64,000 bases of DNA. Source: Stenotrophomonas indicatrix (GTDB lineage: Bacteria; Pseudomonadota; Gammaproteobacteria; Xanthomonadales; Xanthomonadaceae). The notes beneath the pieces were generated by a model. It saw only the letters and a list, made by a program, of their open reading frames with translations, had not been told where the DNA came from and ran no database searches. The stretch covers positions 4,338,001 to 4,402,000 of the forward strand of contig CP168152.1 in assembly GCA_041545745.1 (NCBI GenBank), given 5' to 3'. The position numbers and the translations under genes are program-made. Shown here piece after piece: positions 25,255-34,008 of the stretch. The first letter of the stretch is position 1. Each line of letters starts with the position of its first letter.

Positions 25255-26988
25255 TCAACGGCCCATGGCCACCCGCTGCTGCTCGTCCTGCACGTGCTGC
25301 TGGGAGGGCTCATGCTTGGCCAGCATGGCAGCACTGGTCTCCTGCACGCTCGGTGCCGTCTGGGTCATGTCCACTGCAGTGCGGAAGCCGGGAACGGTGC
25401 CCATCACGAATGCCTTGCCATCCTGCAGGGTCACACCCTGCAGCTTCTCCGGCGAATCGATGCCGGCAGCCTTGGCCTGCGCGGTCACATGCGCGGCCAT
25501 CTCGTTGCAGATCATGCCCGGCATGTGGCCACGGATGGCGTTGTGCAGCGGCGTATCCGGATGCGCCTTGTCGCCCAGTTGCGGCCCCTTCGGCGCCGCC
25601 TCGGCATGGCTGCGGCCTTCGGCCAGCTTGCCCATCGTTGCCGGACCGGCCACGCCATCGGCGGAGAGCCCCTGCTGCTTCTGGTAGGCGGTCACTGCGT
25701 CCTTGGTATTGGCGCCGAACCTGCCATCCTCGCTCAGCCGGTTGCCGTGGCTGTCGCGCACACCCAAGCGGTTGAGCTCCTTCTGCAGCGCAGTTACTTC
25801 CTCGCCCTTGGCGCCCTGGCGCAGCACGCCGCCGTGGTCGCCCTCATGCGCATGGCCACCCTTGCCGGTTTCCTTCAGCTTGCCCTGGTCCCAGAAATCC
25901 TGCGGGCTGAGCAGCTTGCCGTGCGGATCCTTCAACTGGTAATGCACGTGCTGGGCGTACTGCCCCGCACCACCCGGGCCACGCCCGCCCATCGTGCCGA
26001 TCGGCTCGCCGGCCTTGATCGGCTGGCCTTCCTTCACCTGGGTCGACTGCAGGTGAAGGATCTCGTGCGAGTTGCCCTGCGCATCCTTGATCTTCACCGT
26101 GCCGTAGTCGCCGCCGACGAAGGTCACCGTGCCGGAAATCGGCGCGTTGACGGTCGGGTGCTGCAGGTTGCGGCCATGCTGGCCACCGACATAGTTGAAG
26201 TCGGTGCCGCCGTGCGGCTTGTGCGCGCGGTGTTCGCCGAACTCACCGGTAACGTGCGGCTTGACCCCGTTCTGCGGGGGCAGCATCACCTGCATGGTCT
26301 GCTCGAAGGTGCGGGTCTGGCCTTCGGCATGCGCCGCTGCCGGCTTGGCCTGCGCGGCCGCAGCCACGGCGGGTGCAGCGTGGCTGCCATGCGACTGGCC
26401 ATGGGTCTGACCCAGGCGCTGCTCCACGAACTGCTCGTACTTGTCCACGTACGGCATCACTTTCTTGTCAGACAGGTTCAGGCCGCCGTAATCGCGGGTC
26501 GGGCCGTCGTGATGGTACTTGTAGATGTATTCCTCACCCTGGCCACGCTTGTGCGCCAAGGTGCGGTTGTCGATGTAGTGGTCAACCAGTGCATCGGACT
26601 GTGCGCCGACGTCGAAGCGGTTGCGGTTGTTGAGGTGGTAGTGGTTGCCGGTCTTGTCGATGAACTGGCCCAGGCCCGAGGCCGAGGTGGTGCCAGCGGC
26701 GGCGTCAGGGTTGAAACCCGATTCAACGCGGGCGATGGCCAGTACGTGCGCGGTTTCGCGCGGGGTCAGGCCCTTCTCGCGCGCCGACTCGATGAGGGTG
26801 TCGATCACCCGTGACTGTACTTCCGGGGACGCATCGCCCCACCGGCGGGAATTGCCATGCAGGCGGCCGTCGCTCTGGTCGATCGGCTCGCGGTAGTGGC
26901 TCCACGATTTGATACGGTCACTGCTGTAGGCCGCCCCGCGGGGCTGGACCATGTCCTGGTAGATGTCTGCCATGTCTGTGCTATCCAT
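25255..26988 (-). CDS. Probable type IV secretion antibacterial effector: transglycosylase + LytM + PG-binding + XVIPCD
   Basis: A 577-residue protein without signal peptide. Four parts are visible. (1) A lysozyme/transglycosylase-like domain, residues ~55-190, with the catalytic-type Glu89 in IARVESGFNP and ASGLGQFI. (2) A LytM/M23 endopeptidase, ~245-365, with the zinc residues HGGTD (His259, Asp263) and HVH (347-349). (3) A peptidoglycan-binding domain, ~385-455 (RQGAKGEEVTALQKELNRLG, VAGPATMGKL). (4) A C-terminal region ~474-560 with HPDTPLHNAI, AQAKAAGI, VTLQDGKAFVMG and RTAVDMTQT, which follows the XVIPCD pattern that marks Xanthomonadales T4SS (X-Tfe) effectors for delivery into rival bacteria. 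Two cell-wall cutting domains in one effector would attack glycan and peptide bonds. No VirB genes lie in the window. Confidence 0.85.
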   Translation of the reverse strand: MDSTDMADIYQDMVQPRGAAYSSDRIKSWSHYREPIDQSDGRLHGNSRRWGDASPEVQSRVIDTLIESAREKGLTPRETAHVLAIARVESGFNPDAAAGTTSASGLGQFIDKTGNHYHLNNRNRFDVGAQSDALVDHYIDNRTLAHKRGQGEEYIYKYHHDGPTRDYGGLNLSDKKVMPYVDKYEQFVEQRLGQTHGQSHGSHAAPAVAAAAQAKPAAAHAEGQTRTFEQTMQVMLPPQNGVKPHVTGEFGEHRAHKPHGGTDFNYVGGQHGRNLQHPTVNAPISGTVTFVGGDYGTVKIKDAQGNSHEILHLQSTQVKEGQPIKAGEPIGTMGGRGPGGAGQYAQHVHYQLKDPHGKLLSPQDFWDQGKLKETGKGGHAHEGDHGGVLRQGAKGEEVTALQKELNRLGVRDSHGNRLSEDGRFGANTKDAVTAYQKQQGLSADGVAGPATMGKLAEGRSHAEAAPKGPQLGDKAHPDTPLHNAIRGHMPGMICNEMAAHVTAQAKAAGIDSPEKLQGVTLQDGKAFVMGTVPGFRTAVDMTQTAPSVQETSAAMLAKHEPSQQHVQDEQQRVAMGR

Positions 26989-27087
26989 TCTATGAAAAAG
27001 GGAATTTCCTTAAGGGGTACTGCTCCTGGTACATCCAGTACTGCGGTACTGCGATCACAGCGCGCGTGCGACGTCCTGCCTCCGCGC

Positions 27088-27663
27088 TCAGTCTTCGATG
27101 TAGTTCACCTCCGGGTGCTTGATGCCGAGCGTGTCGATCAACTTCTCGTACTCGTCGTTGTTGGGCTCCTGCTCCTCGCCTTCGGTGCCACGCAACGGCG
27201 GCGTGCTGTGGGTCAGCTGGCGGCCACTGGCGTCGTACAGGTAGTACCACTCGCAGAAGCTGCAGCCGAACGGCAGTTCACCGTACTGCACAACGAAATA
27301 CGGCGTGCCGCTGCGGTCCTGCACACAGGCCAGGCCGACAGCGGTATAGCCGTCCATCTCCTTGGGTACGGCAATGGCCTGGCGTGCGCCGTCCTTTTCG
27401 ATTTCCAGCGTGGTCAGCCGGGAAGCGTCCGTGTCTTGGGTGGGCAGGGCCGCCAGGTGCAGGCGGGTGCCTTGGCAATCGATATGCATGCCGGTCTCGT
27501 CGCGCGTAAGGGAGGTGGGAAGGGCCGCAGCGGCGGCCGCAGGTGCGGCCGGCGTCGTGGCCGGCTCAGGGGAAGCGGGGGCCCCCGCCGGTGCAGCCGC
27601 CTCGGGGCCGCTGCAGGCAGCAAGCATCAGGGCCAGCACGGGGACAACGGGAGACAGACGCAT
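27088..27663 (-). CDS. Lipoprotein, candidate immunity protein for the effector
   Basis: A 191-residue lipoprotein: signal peptide with lipobox LAAC (Cys17), an Ala/Pro-rich spacer (~residues 20-50) that would carry it across the periplasm, then a globular domain with several cysteines (HIDCQGTRL, LACVQDRSG, FGCSFCEWYYLY) and an acidic end (EGEEQEPNNDEYEKL). It lies directly upstream of the peptidoglycan-cutting effector on the same strand, 99 bases apart. Immunity proteins against X-Tfe cell-wall hydrolases are typically periplasmic lipoproteins encoded beside the effector, which is why this role is proposed; I do not recognise the domain itself. Confidence 0.65.
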   Translation of the reverse strand: MRLSPVVPVLALMLAACSGPEAAAPAGAPASPEPATTPAAPAAAAAALPTSLTRDETGMHIDCQGTRLHLAALPTQDTDASRLTTLEIEKDGARQAIAVPKEMDGYTAVGLACVQDRSGTPYFVVQYGELPFGCSFCEWYYLYDASGRQLTHSTPPLRGTEGEEQEPNNDEYEKLIDTLGIKHPEVNYIED

Positions 27664-27716
27664 GCGGTGCTCCTTGGCTAAACCACACGACCGCCCGCAG
27701 GCGGCCGCGCGGAGGA

Positions 27717-28247
27717 TCAGATCGATTCGTCCTCACGCTTGACCAGCTGCCAGCATGGCTTCTGGGCAAAGGTGTAGGTCTGCTGGTCGCTGGTATCCGG
27801 GGTGCGCATCTGCACCTGCACCTGGCCATCGGGCAGGCGGGTAACCTGCATCTCGCGGCCCTGGCGCTGCAGCGTGGCCGGGTCCGGCATCACCGGCCAT
27901 TCGACCTTGGCCAGCGGAACGTTCTCCTCCACCTTGCGTGGCTCCGGTTCGGCTTCGCCGTCGATGTGGCTGTCCAGCAACGGATCGGCGGTGGACGTTT
28001 CCTGCAGCGCGATCTCGTTGCCGAAGTGCTTGAGGAAATCGTCGAAGACCGGATGCGGGCAGTTGGCAGAGGCGTCTGCCGCCGGCGCGGCGACCGGCGC
28101 GGCCGGCGTGGTGGCCGCAGCCGTGCTGGTCGGAGCCGGTGCGGCGGCGTCAGCGGGAGCGGGGGCAGCCTGGGGTGCCGGCTTGCAGCCCGACAGCGCA
28201 AGCCCCAAGGCAAGCGCGAGCAGGGCAACGGGGCGGAGCTGGTTCAC
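27717..28247 (-). CDS. Second lipoprotein, candidate immunity protein
   Basis: A 176-residue lipoprotein with lipobox LSGC (Cys21), a long Ala/Pro/Thr spacer (residues ~22-62) and a globular end with CPHPVFDDFLKHFGNEIALQ, then a beta-rich part (MQVTRLPDGQVQVQMRTPD) and a final PCWQLVKREDES. Two cysteines could pair. GGAGGA lies upstream of ATG 28247. It is the first of three same-strand genes ending with the peptidoglycan effector (53 bases to the second lipoprotein). Same architecture but different domain from its neighbour suggests two immunity proteins matched to the two enzymatic domains of the effector, or duplicates specific to different effectors. This is inference. Confidence 0.65.
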   Translation of the reverse strand: MNQLRPVALLALALGLALSGCKPAPQAAPAPADAAAPAPTSTAAATTPAAPVAAPAADASANCPHPVFDDFLKHFGNEIALQETSTADPLLDSHIDGEAEPEPRKVEENVPLAKVEWPVMPDPATLQRQGREMQVTRLPDGQVQVQMRTPDTSDQQTYTFAQKPCWQLVKREDESI

Positions 28248-28452
28248 GGGATCCTCCTGATTCCGGGTGGTCGCGCGCGGTTCCGGCGCGGTAGGGAGGC
28301 AAGGATAGCCATGCCTCTGTCAATTCAGTTTCAACATCCGCTGTCAGGAATATCCTGACACCCGGAATTGAGACTCATATCACACTATTATAGAAATCAA
28401 CGTCATTCCGGCAGCCGTTAGACTACGTCGCCCTCTCTTCTGCCCTGGCCCC

Positions 28453-29079
28453 ATGCGCACACTCCTGCTCGTCCTCTCCCTGCTGGTGCCAGCGCTGTGG
28501 CCCGGCGGCGTGGCCGCACTGGAGGTGCAGGAAGGCGATCTGCTGTTCGTCACCGCCGGCCATGCCGGCCTGAGCGCGGCCATCGACGATGCGACGGGAA
28601 AACAAGGTGCGCCCAGCTTCGACCATGTCGCGCTGGTGGCTTCGGCACCGCAAGGCTGGGAGGTGCTGCATGCCGACGAGAAGGGCTCGCGCCGGCAGAC
28701 GCTGGACCAGTTCCGCGAAGATGCGCGTGGCAAGCAGCGGCAGATCGTGGTCTATCGCCTGCGCGCGCCGCCAAGGAATGCCATCACCGATGCAGTGGCC
28801 ACCGCACGCACGATGCTGGGCAAGCCGTACAACACCGCCTACGTATTGAACGACGAAAGTTACTACTGCTCGGACTTCATCGAGCGCGCGTTCCGTGCGC
28901 ACCATGTGTTCGCGCTGCAGCCGATGAACTTCCGCAACCCGCAGACCAGTGAGATCTCCCGGCATTGGGTAGACCTGTATCGCGGCATGGGCCTGGACGT
29001 ACCGCAGGGCCTGCCCGGTACCAACCCCAACGACATGGCCGCAGCGACGGTGCTGCAGCGGATCGGCGTGCTCGAATAA
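28453..29079 (+). CDS. YiiX/YebB-like NlpC/P60-superfamily amidase
   Basis: A 208-residue exported protein with a short signal peptide (residues 1-22, LLLVLSLLVPALWPGGVAA). It has the permuted papain-like order of the YiiX/YebB group: EGDLLFVTAGHAGL first, then the His in PSFDHVALVAS and the Cys in SYYCSDFIERAF, with YNTAYVLNDESYYCSDF as the most conserved stretch. Such enzymes are thought to hydrolyse amide or thioester bonds of lipids or murein; the substrate here is unknown. It is followed directly by an 11-bp hairpin terminator. Upstream there is a 200-base gap shared with the divergent lipoprotein-effector unit. Confidence 0.78.
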   Translation: MRTLLLVLSLLVPALWPGGVAALEVQEGDLLFVTAGHAGLSAAIDDATGKQGAPSFDHVALVASAPQGWEVLHADEKGSRRQTLDQFREDARGKQRQIVVYRLRAPPRNAITDAVATARTMLGKPYNTAYVLNDESYYCSDFIERAFRAHHVFALQPMNFRNPQTSEISRHWVDLYRGMGLDVPQGLPGTNPNDMAAATVLQRIGVLE

Positions 29080-29080
29080 G

Positions 29081-29107
29081 CGAAGCCCCGCACGGGGCGG
29101 GGCTTCG
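29081..29107. terminator. Bidirectional hairpin terminator
   Basis: A perfect 11-base-pair stem, CGAAGCCCCGC with GCGGGGCTTCG, around the loop ACGGG starts 2 bases after the YiiX-like gene stop. It lies between convergent genes (the amidase and the small Gln-rich gene), so it likely ends both transcripts, though neither side has a long T-run. Confidence 0.75.
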
Positions 29108-29133
29108 TCGGTGATGGATGGCGGCTGCCAGGA

Positions 29134-29295
29134 TCACTCTTCCTCGTCCTGCCCGCCCTGCTGCTGGTTCTGGTTGCGCTTCTGCTGTTCCTGCTGCTGT
29201 TGCTGCTGCTGGTCTCGGCCGCGCCCCTGCTGCTGATCCTGCTGGTTCTGCTGGCCCTGCTGCTTCTGGTTCGGGTTCTGGTTCTGCTGTGCCAT
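29134..29295 (-). CDS. Glutamine-rich microprotein, 53 aa
   Basis: A very small frame with about half of its 53 residues glutamine: it begins MAQQNQNPNQKQQGQQ, has a central heptad of Gln interrupted by GRGRD and EQQKR, and ends QGGQDEEE. GGAG lies 7 bases before ATG 29295. Translation in the other frames gives nothing sensible, and the codons (CAG mainly, with AAC) are consistent with a real gene. The sequence should be disordered and highly hydrophilic, like small stress-type hydrophilins, but no function can be assigned. It faces the amidase gene across the terminator. Confidence 0.65.
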   Translation of the reverse strand: MAQQNQNPNQKQQGQQNQQDQQQGRGRDQQQQQQQEQQKRNQNQQQGGQDEEE

Positions 29296-29604
29296 GTCCG
29301 ATCTCCAAATGCCACGCGCGGAATGCGGTGGACGGGGCCATCGTCCGCAGCGATGGGTTAACCATGCGTTGTGAGCGGGCTACACCCATGTGTACGTGCG
29401 TGAATGAACCGGCGCCAGCCCTTGCGGCACAAGCGACTGAAGGATTCATGCGGGTTTGGCATGTCGTCATGCTGCAGCCGGAAACGAACGCATTCAGTGT
29501 TCTTGTCCGTCGCGGTGCGCGCAGCGGCGGCCTACGCCTATGGTCCCATTTGCAGCATGCAGGGCCGCCGCCTATCGTCGGGTGACATCACCCCGGAGAT
29601 GCGC
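29296..29604. other. Intergenic region, no gene found
   Basis: About 300 bases upstream of the acyl-CoA synthetase and of the divergent microprotein. It should hold both promoters. An in-frame extension of the synthetase reaches back to 29404 but reads as non-protein (Cys/Arg-rich) and lacks a ribosome binding site. No repeat or RNA structure stood out. Confidence 0.5.
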
Positions 29605-31269
29605 ATGGCCCGCGACACCGCAGCACGCCCGACCTACGAACAGGCACTGGCCGATTTCAGCATCGAGCGCGGACAGCGACAGTTGCACGGTGACCTGCAG
29701 ACCGGCATCAACGCCTGCGTGGAGTGCTGCGACCGCCACTGCGGCCGCAATGCGCTGGCGCTGCGCTGGGTGGACGCCCACGGTGCCCTGCATCGGTACA
29801 CCTTCGAGGACCTGCGCGAGGCCTCCGCGCGCGTTGCCCAGGTGCTGGCCGCGCAGGGCATCGGCAAGGGCGATGTGGTGGCCGGCCTGCTGCCGCGTAC
29901 ACCGGACCTGCTGGCGACCATCCTCGGCACCTGGCGGGTGGGTGCGGTCTACCAGCCGCTGTTCACTGCGTTCGGCCCCAAGGCCATCGAAACACGGTTG
30001 AACACCGGGCGCACCGCATTGGTGGTGACCGACAGCGCAAACCGCAGCAAGCTGGACGAGGTCGATGGCTGCCCGCCGGTCGCCACCCTCCTGGCATCGG
30101 GACAGACACTACGTGCCGGCGACATCGACTGGAGCGCACGCACTGCCGATGCCACAGCTGATTTCGTGCCGGTGATGCTGCGCGGCGATGCGCTGATGGC
30201 ACTGCTGTCCACCTCCGGCACCACCGGCAGCCCCAAGGGCGTGCCGGTGCCGGTGCGCGCATTGCTGGCCTTTGCCAGTTACATGCAGTTGGCCGTGGAC
30301 CTGCGCCCAGAGGACGTGTTCTGGAACATCGCCGATCCCGGCTGGGCCTATGGGCTGTATTACGCGGTGATCGGCCCGCTGCTGCTGGGCCAGGCCACCA
30401 CCTTCAGCGAAGCCGGTTTCAGCGTGCAGGGGCTGAACGACATCGTCGCGCGGCTGGGTGTCACCAATCTTGCCGGTTCGCCCACAGCGTACCGGCAGAT
30501 CATCGCCGCCGGGCCCGAGGCCAGTGCGGCCATCAACGGCAAGCTGCGGGTGGTGAGCAGCGCCGGCGAACCGCTGAACCCGGAGATCACCCGTTGGTTC
30601 GCCGCCCATCTGGGCACCACGGTGCTCGACCACTACGGCCAGACCGAGACCGGCATGGTGGTCAACAACCACCACGCGCTGGGCCACGCCGTGCGGCCGG
30701 GATCATCGGGCGTTGCGATGCCCGGTTACCGCGTGGCGGTACTGGACGATGCCGGCAACGAACTGCCACCGCGCACGCCGGGCATCCTCGCCGTGGACCT
30801 GCGGCAGTCGCCGATCATGTGGTTCGCCGGCTACTACGGTGCCGACACACCGGCGCTGGGTGATCGCTACTACCTCACCGGCGATTCGGTGGAATGCGAG
30901 GACGACGGCTCGATCAGTTTCATCGGCCGCTCGGATGACCTGATCACCTCGTCGGGCTATCGCATCGGTCCATTCGATGTGGAGAGCGTGCTGATGGAAC
31001 ACCCTGCGGTGGCGGAAACGGCGGTGATCGGCGTACCCGATCCAGAGCGCACCGAGATCGTCAAAGCGTTCGTGATCCTGCGCGCTGGGTTCAGCGGCAG
31101 CGACGCGCTGGCGCAGGAACTGCAGCAGCATGTGCGACGCCGGCTGTCCGCCCATGCGTACCCGCGTCAGGTGGCGTTCGTGGCGGAACTACCGAAGACG
31201 CCCAGCGGCAAGCTGCAGCGCTTCCTGCTGCGCAAGGCCGAGATCGAGAAGCAGGCGGCGGCTGGCTGA
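29605..31269 (+). CDS. AMP-forming acyl/acetyl-CoA synthetase
   Basis: A 554-residue adenylate-forming ligase. Motifs in order: the P-loop STSGTTGSPKGVP, DHYGQTETGMV (A5), YYLTGDSVECEDDGSISFIG (A7), RSDDLITSSGYRIGPFDVES (A8), and the A10 lysine in LPKTPSGKLQRFLL. GGAG stands 6 bases before ATG 29605. The architecture is that of the acetyl/propionyl or medium-chain acyl-CoA synthetases. The convergent neighbour is an AtoE-type short-chain fatty acid transporter, so uptake and activation of a short-chain acid such as acetate, propionate or butyrate is a coherent reading, but substrate choice cannot be read off. A 74-base nested palindrome separates the pair. Confidence 0.85.
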   Translation: MARDTAARPTYEQALADFSIERGQRQLHGDLQTGINACVECCDRHCGRNALALRWVDAHGALHRYTFEDLREASARVAQVLAAQGIGKGDVVAGLLPRTPDLLATILGTWRVGAVYQPLFTAFGPKAIETRLNTGRTALVVTDSANRSKLDEVDGCPPVATLLASGQTLRAGDIDWSARTADATADFVPVMLRGDALMALLSTSGTTGSPKGVPVPVRALLAFASYMQLAVDLRPEDVFWNIADPGWAYGLYYAVIGPLLLGQATTFSEAGFSVQGLNDIVARLGVTNLAGSPTAYRQIIAAGPEASAAINGKLRVVSSAGEPLNPEITRWFAAHLGTTVLDHYGQTETGMVVNNHHALGHAVRPGSSGVAMPGYRVAVLDDAGNELPPRTPGILAVDLRQSPIMWFAGYYGADTPALGDRYYLTGDSVECEDDGSISFIGRSDDLITSSGYRIGPFDVESVLMEHPAVAETAVIGVPDPERTEIVKAFVILRAGFSGSDALAQELQQHVRRRLSAHAYPRQVAFVAELPKTPSGKLQRFLLRKAEIEKQAAAG

Positions 31270-31277
31270 GGGTCTCC

Positions 31278-31351
31278 GGGGTCAGAGCCCTTCCTTCGAA
31301 AGGGATCCGACCCCGGGGTCGGATCCTCTCCAGCGGAGAGGCTCTGACCCC
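31278..31351. repeat. 74-base nested palindrome between convergent genes
   Basis: The outer arms GGGGTCAGAGCC and GGCTCTGACCCC are a perfect inverted repeat. Inside are two smaller hairpins whose facing arms, GGATCCGACCCC and GGGGTCGGATCC, meet at the centre. The result can fold as one long cruciform or two side hairpins. It lies between the synthetase and the transporter genes, where it could stop both transcripts. Its design (two opposed units with GGGGTC ends) suggests a dispersed intergenic element rather than a simple terminator. Confidence 0.75.
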
Positions 31352-31370
31352 ACATGACCCCGTGCTTGCG

Positions 31371-32795
31371 CTACGGCATCACCGGCGGCACGTAGGCCAG
31401 CGTCATACCCAGCAGCCACAGCAGGCCCAGCACCAGCGGGATATGCACCAGCAACTGGATGAAGGTGAAGCCGACGATGTCGCGGGCCTTCAGGCCGAGC
31501 ACGCCCAGCAGTGGCAGCATCCAGAACGGATTGATCAGATTCGGCAGCGCTTCGGCCGCGTTGTAGACCTGCACCGCCCAGCCCAGGTGCGCCTTCAGCT
31601 CGTTCGCGGCCTGCATCACGTACGGCGCTTCGATGATCCATTTGCCGCCACCGGACGGTACGAAGAAGCCCAGCACCGCCGAGTACACACCCATCACCAG
31701 CGCGAACGTATCGGTGCTGGCCACGTGCACGAACAGGCTCGACAGACGGTGCGCCAGCGTCTCACCGTCGCCACCGGCAGCGTGGGTAAGGATCATCGCG
31801 ATGCCGCCGTACAGCGGGAACTGGATCAGCACACCAGTGGTGCTCGGCACCGCCTTGGCCACCGCGTTGAGGAAACTGCGCGGGCGCCAGTGCAGCAGCA
31901 GGCCCAGCGAGATGAACATGAAGTTGTAGGTGTTGAGGTTGGCGATGGCGCTGACCAACGGCTTGTTGGCGAACTCGTTGAACAGCCAGCCGAAGGCCAG
32001 CAGCGAAAGCAGCACGGTCAACAACGGGCTGTACTCCAGCCACTCGCCCGGGCGCGTACGGCGCTGCAGCGGCTCCGGTTCGGCCTGGGCGGCGCCGGGG
32101 AAATCTTCGGCGGTGCGCGCGCTGCCGGCAGCCGGAGCGGTCAGCCAGGCGATCAGCAGCGAGACCAGGATCAGCACCGAGGTCAGCGCGATCGACTGCC
32201 ACAGGAAGATGGTTTCGGTGAACGGCAGCACGCCGGTGATCTCCACCAGCCCCGGCGGCATGCTGGCCGGATTGGCCTGCAGCTGTGCCGCCGACGAACT
32301 CAGGCCCATCGCCCACACCGCGCCCAGCCCCAGATAGGCTGAGGCACCGGCAGCACGGTAGTCCATGCGCAGCTCGGTGCGGCGGGCCAGCGCACGCACC
32401 AGCAGACCACCGAACACCAGCGAGAAGCCCCAGCTGAGCAGCGAGGCCAGCATGCTGACCAGGCCGACGTACACCACTGCGCCGCGACCGGTGCGCGGTA
32501 CGCGGGCGAGGAAGTCGATGAAGCGCGCCACCACCGGCGCAGTGGCCAAGGCATAGCCACCGATGACCACGAAGGCCATCTGCATGGTGAAGGGAATCAG
32601 GCTCCAGAATCCGTCGCCGAAGGCGCTGGCGGTGGCCTGCGGGGTGGCGCCGAAGCCGATCGCGGCCACCGCGACGATGACCACGCCGAGCACCGCGAAC
32701 ACGTACGCATCGGGAAACCACTTTTCCGCCCAGGCGGCCGAGCGCAATGCTGCGCGCGCCATCCAGCCGTCCTGTACTGCTGCCGTCGAGGCCAT
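31371..32795 (-). CDS. Short-chain fatty acid transporter, AtoE family
   Basis: A 474-residue inner-membrane protein with about 11-12 predicted helices, related to AtoE, the short-chain fatty acid permease of E. coli. Recognisable blocks are WAEKWFPDAYVFAVLG, SLIPFTMQMAFVVIGGYALA, LGLGAVWAMGLSSSAAQLQA, MILTHAAGG and GFFVPSGGGKWIIEAPYVMQ. ATG 32795 has GGGAGGG 6 bases upstream; a GTG directly before it is too close. The family moves acetoacetate, butyrate and similar acids. It converges on an AMP-forming acyl-CoA synthetase, which could activate the imported acid. Confidence 0.85.
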   Translation of the reverse strand: MASTAAVQDGWMARAALRSAAWAEKWFPDAYVFAVLGVVIVAVAAIGFGATPQATASAFGDGFWSLIPFTMQMAFVVIGGYALATAPVVARFIDFLARVPRTGRGAVVYVGLVSMLASLLSWGFSLVFGGLLVRALARRTELRMDYRAAGASAYLGLGAVWAMGLSSSAAQLQANPASMPPGLVEITGVLPFTETIFLWQSIALTSVLILVSLLIAWLTAPAAGSARTAEDFPGAAQAEPEPLQRRTRPGEWLEYSPLLTVLLSLLAFGWLFNEFANKPLVSAIANLNTYNFMFISLGLLLHWRPRSFLNAVAKAVPSTTGVLIQFPLYGGIAMILTHAAGGDGETLAHRLSSLFVHVASTDTFALVMGVYSAVLGFFVPSGGGKWIIEAPYVMQAANELKAHLGWAVQVYNAAEALPNLINPFWMLPLLGVLGLKARDIVGFTFIQLLVHIPLVLGLLWLLGMTLAYVPPVMP

Positions 32796-32883
32796 CACCT
32801 ACCCTCCCAGGTTCGATGGCCTGATTCTGGGCGGTGGGGTGCGGGCTGTCAGCCACCTATTGGTCGTAGGTGGCGGGCATGAC

Positions 32884-32954
32884 GGTAGTGCCGGCCGCTG
32901 GCCGGCAACCTCGGGATCGCATACGGGTGCAGCCGGCCAGCGGCCGGCTCTACC
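32884..32954. repeat. Inverted pair of GTAG-type REP palindromes
   Basis: GGTAG then TGCCGGCC-GCT-GGCCGGCA (32884-32907) faces AGCCGGCC-AGC-GGCCGGCT then CTACC (32930-32954). The two share almost the same stem in opposite orientation and are 20 bases apart, making a classical dimer. It sits between the transporter gene start and the ubiA stop. Confidence 0.8.
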
Positions 32955-32965
32955 ATGCCTTGGGC

Positions 32966-33859
32966 TCAACGCAGCGCCAGATCCACGGCTATACCGGCAA
33001 ACAGCGCGGCGCCCACCCAGTTGTTGTGCAGGAAGGCCTTGAAGCACGGTCCACGCTCGCGGTTGCGGCAGATCCAGAACTCGTACACCACCAGCAGCGT
33101 CGCCACGGCTACGCCGGCCAGGTAGTAACCGCCCAGCCCGCCGCGCACACCCACCAGCGCCATCGTGGCCAGGAAAAGTGCATACAGCACGCCCTGGATG
33201 ACCAGGTCCAGATCGCCGAACAGGATCGCGGTGGAATGCGAACCCATCTTCAGGTCGTCCTCGCGGTCGACCATGGCGTACCAGGTGTCGTAGGCGGTGG
33301 ACCACAGGATGTTGCCGGCATACAGCAGCCAGCCCAGCATCGGCACCTCGCCCTGTACGGCGGCGAAGGCCATCGGAATGCCCCAACCGAAGGACATGCC
33401 CAGGTAGACCTGCGGCAGATGGGTGTAGCGCTTCAGGTAGGGATAGCTGGCCGCCAGGAACACGCCGATGAAGCTGAGGGCGACGGTCAGGCCGTTCAGG
33501 GTCAACACCAGGCCGAAGGCCACCAGCATCAGCGCCGCGAACAGCGCCAGCGCCGCACGCCCGCTGATCGCACCGGTGGCCAGCGGCCGCGCCTTGGTGC
33601 GCTCCACATGCGGGTCGAGCCAGCGGTCGGCGTAGTCGTTGATGACGCAACCGGCCGAGCGGGTCAGCCAGACGCCAGCGGTGAACACGAACAGGGTCCA
33701 CAGCGGCGGCAGGCCGCCAGCGGCCAGCCACAACGCCCACCAGGTGGGCCACAGCAGCAGCAGCGTGCCGATCGGGCGATCGGCGCGCATCAGACTCCAG
33801 TAATGACGCCAGCGCGGCGTCGGCGCCGGATGCGGCGCGGAAAGGGGGGTATCAGCCAT
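32966..33859 (-). CDS. ubiA: 4-hydroxybenzoate polyprenyltransferase
   Basis: A 297-residue inner-membrane prenyltransferase with eight to nine helices, the normal length of UbiA. The two Asp-rich motifs are present: [17 protein letters not shown] (first, NDxxDxxxD) and [17 protein letters not shown] (second, DxxxD). [20 protein letters not shown] is a signature of the bacterial ubiquinone enzyme, as are RPLATGAIS and [11 protein letters not shown]. It transfers the octaprenyl chain to 4-hydroxybenzoate in ubiquinone synthesis; the quinone serves the cyo oxidase elsewhere in the window. ATG 33859; divergent from tRNA-Arg. Confidence 0.95.
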   Translation of the reverse strand: MADTPLSAPHPAPTPRWRHYWSLMRADRPIGTLLLLWPTWWALWLAAGGLPPLWTLFVFTAGVWLTRSAGCVINDYADRWLDPHVERTKARPLATGAISGRAALALFAALMLVAFGLVLTLNGLTVALSFIGVFLAASYPYLKRYTHLPQVYLGMSFGWGIPMAFAAVQGEVPMLGWLLYAGNILWSTAYDTWYAMVDREDDLKMGSHSTAILFGDLDLVIQGVLYALFLATMALVGVRGGLGGYYLAGVAVATLLVVYEFWICRNRERGPCFKAFLHNNWVGAALFAGIAVDLALR

Positions 33860-34008
33860 GGCACTAGGATACTCCTGTGCCTTCGGACCGACTTTGCCGG
33901 CGGGGGGAGATTTGTGCGGCGAAACTGGATAGAATGCCCATCCCGCACCGCCTCATTGCGTTGCGATGCCCGCCCCGGCCCTGGCCGACGGCGCGGCGGT
34001 TCCACCAC

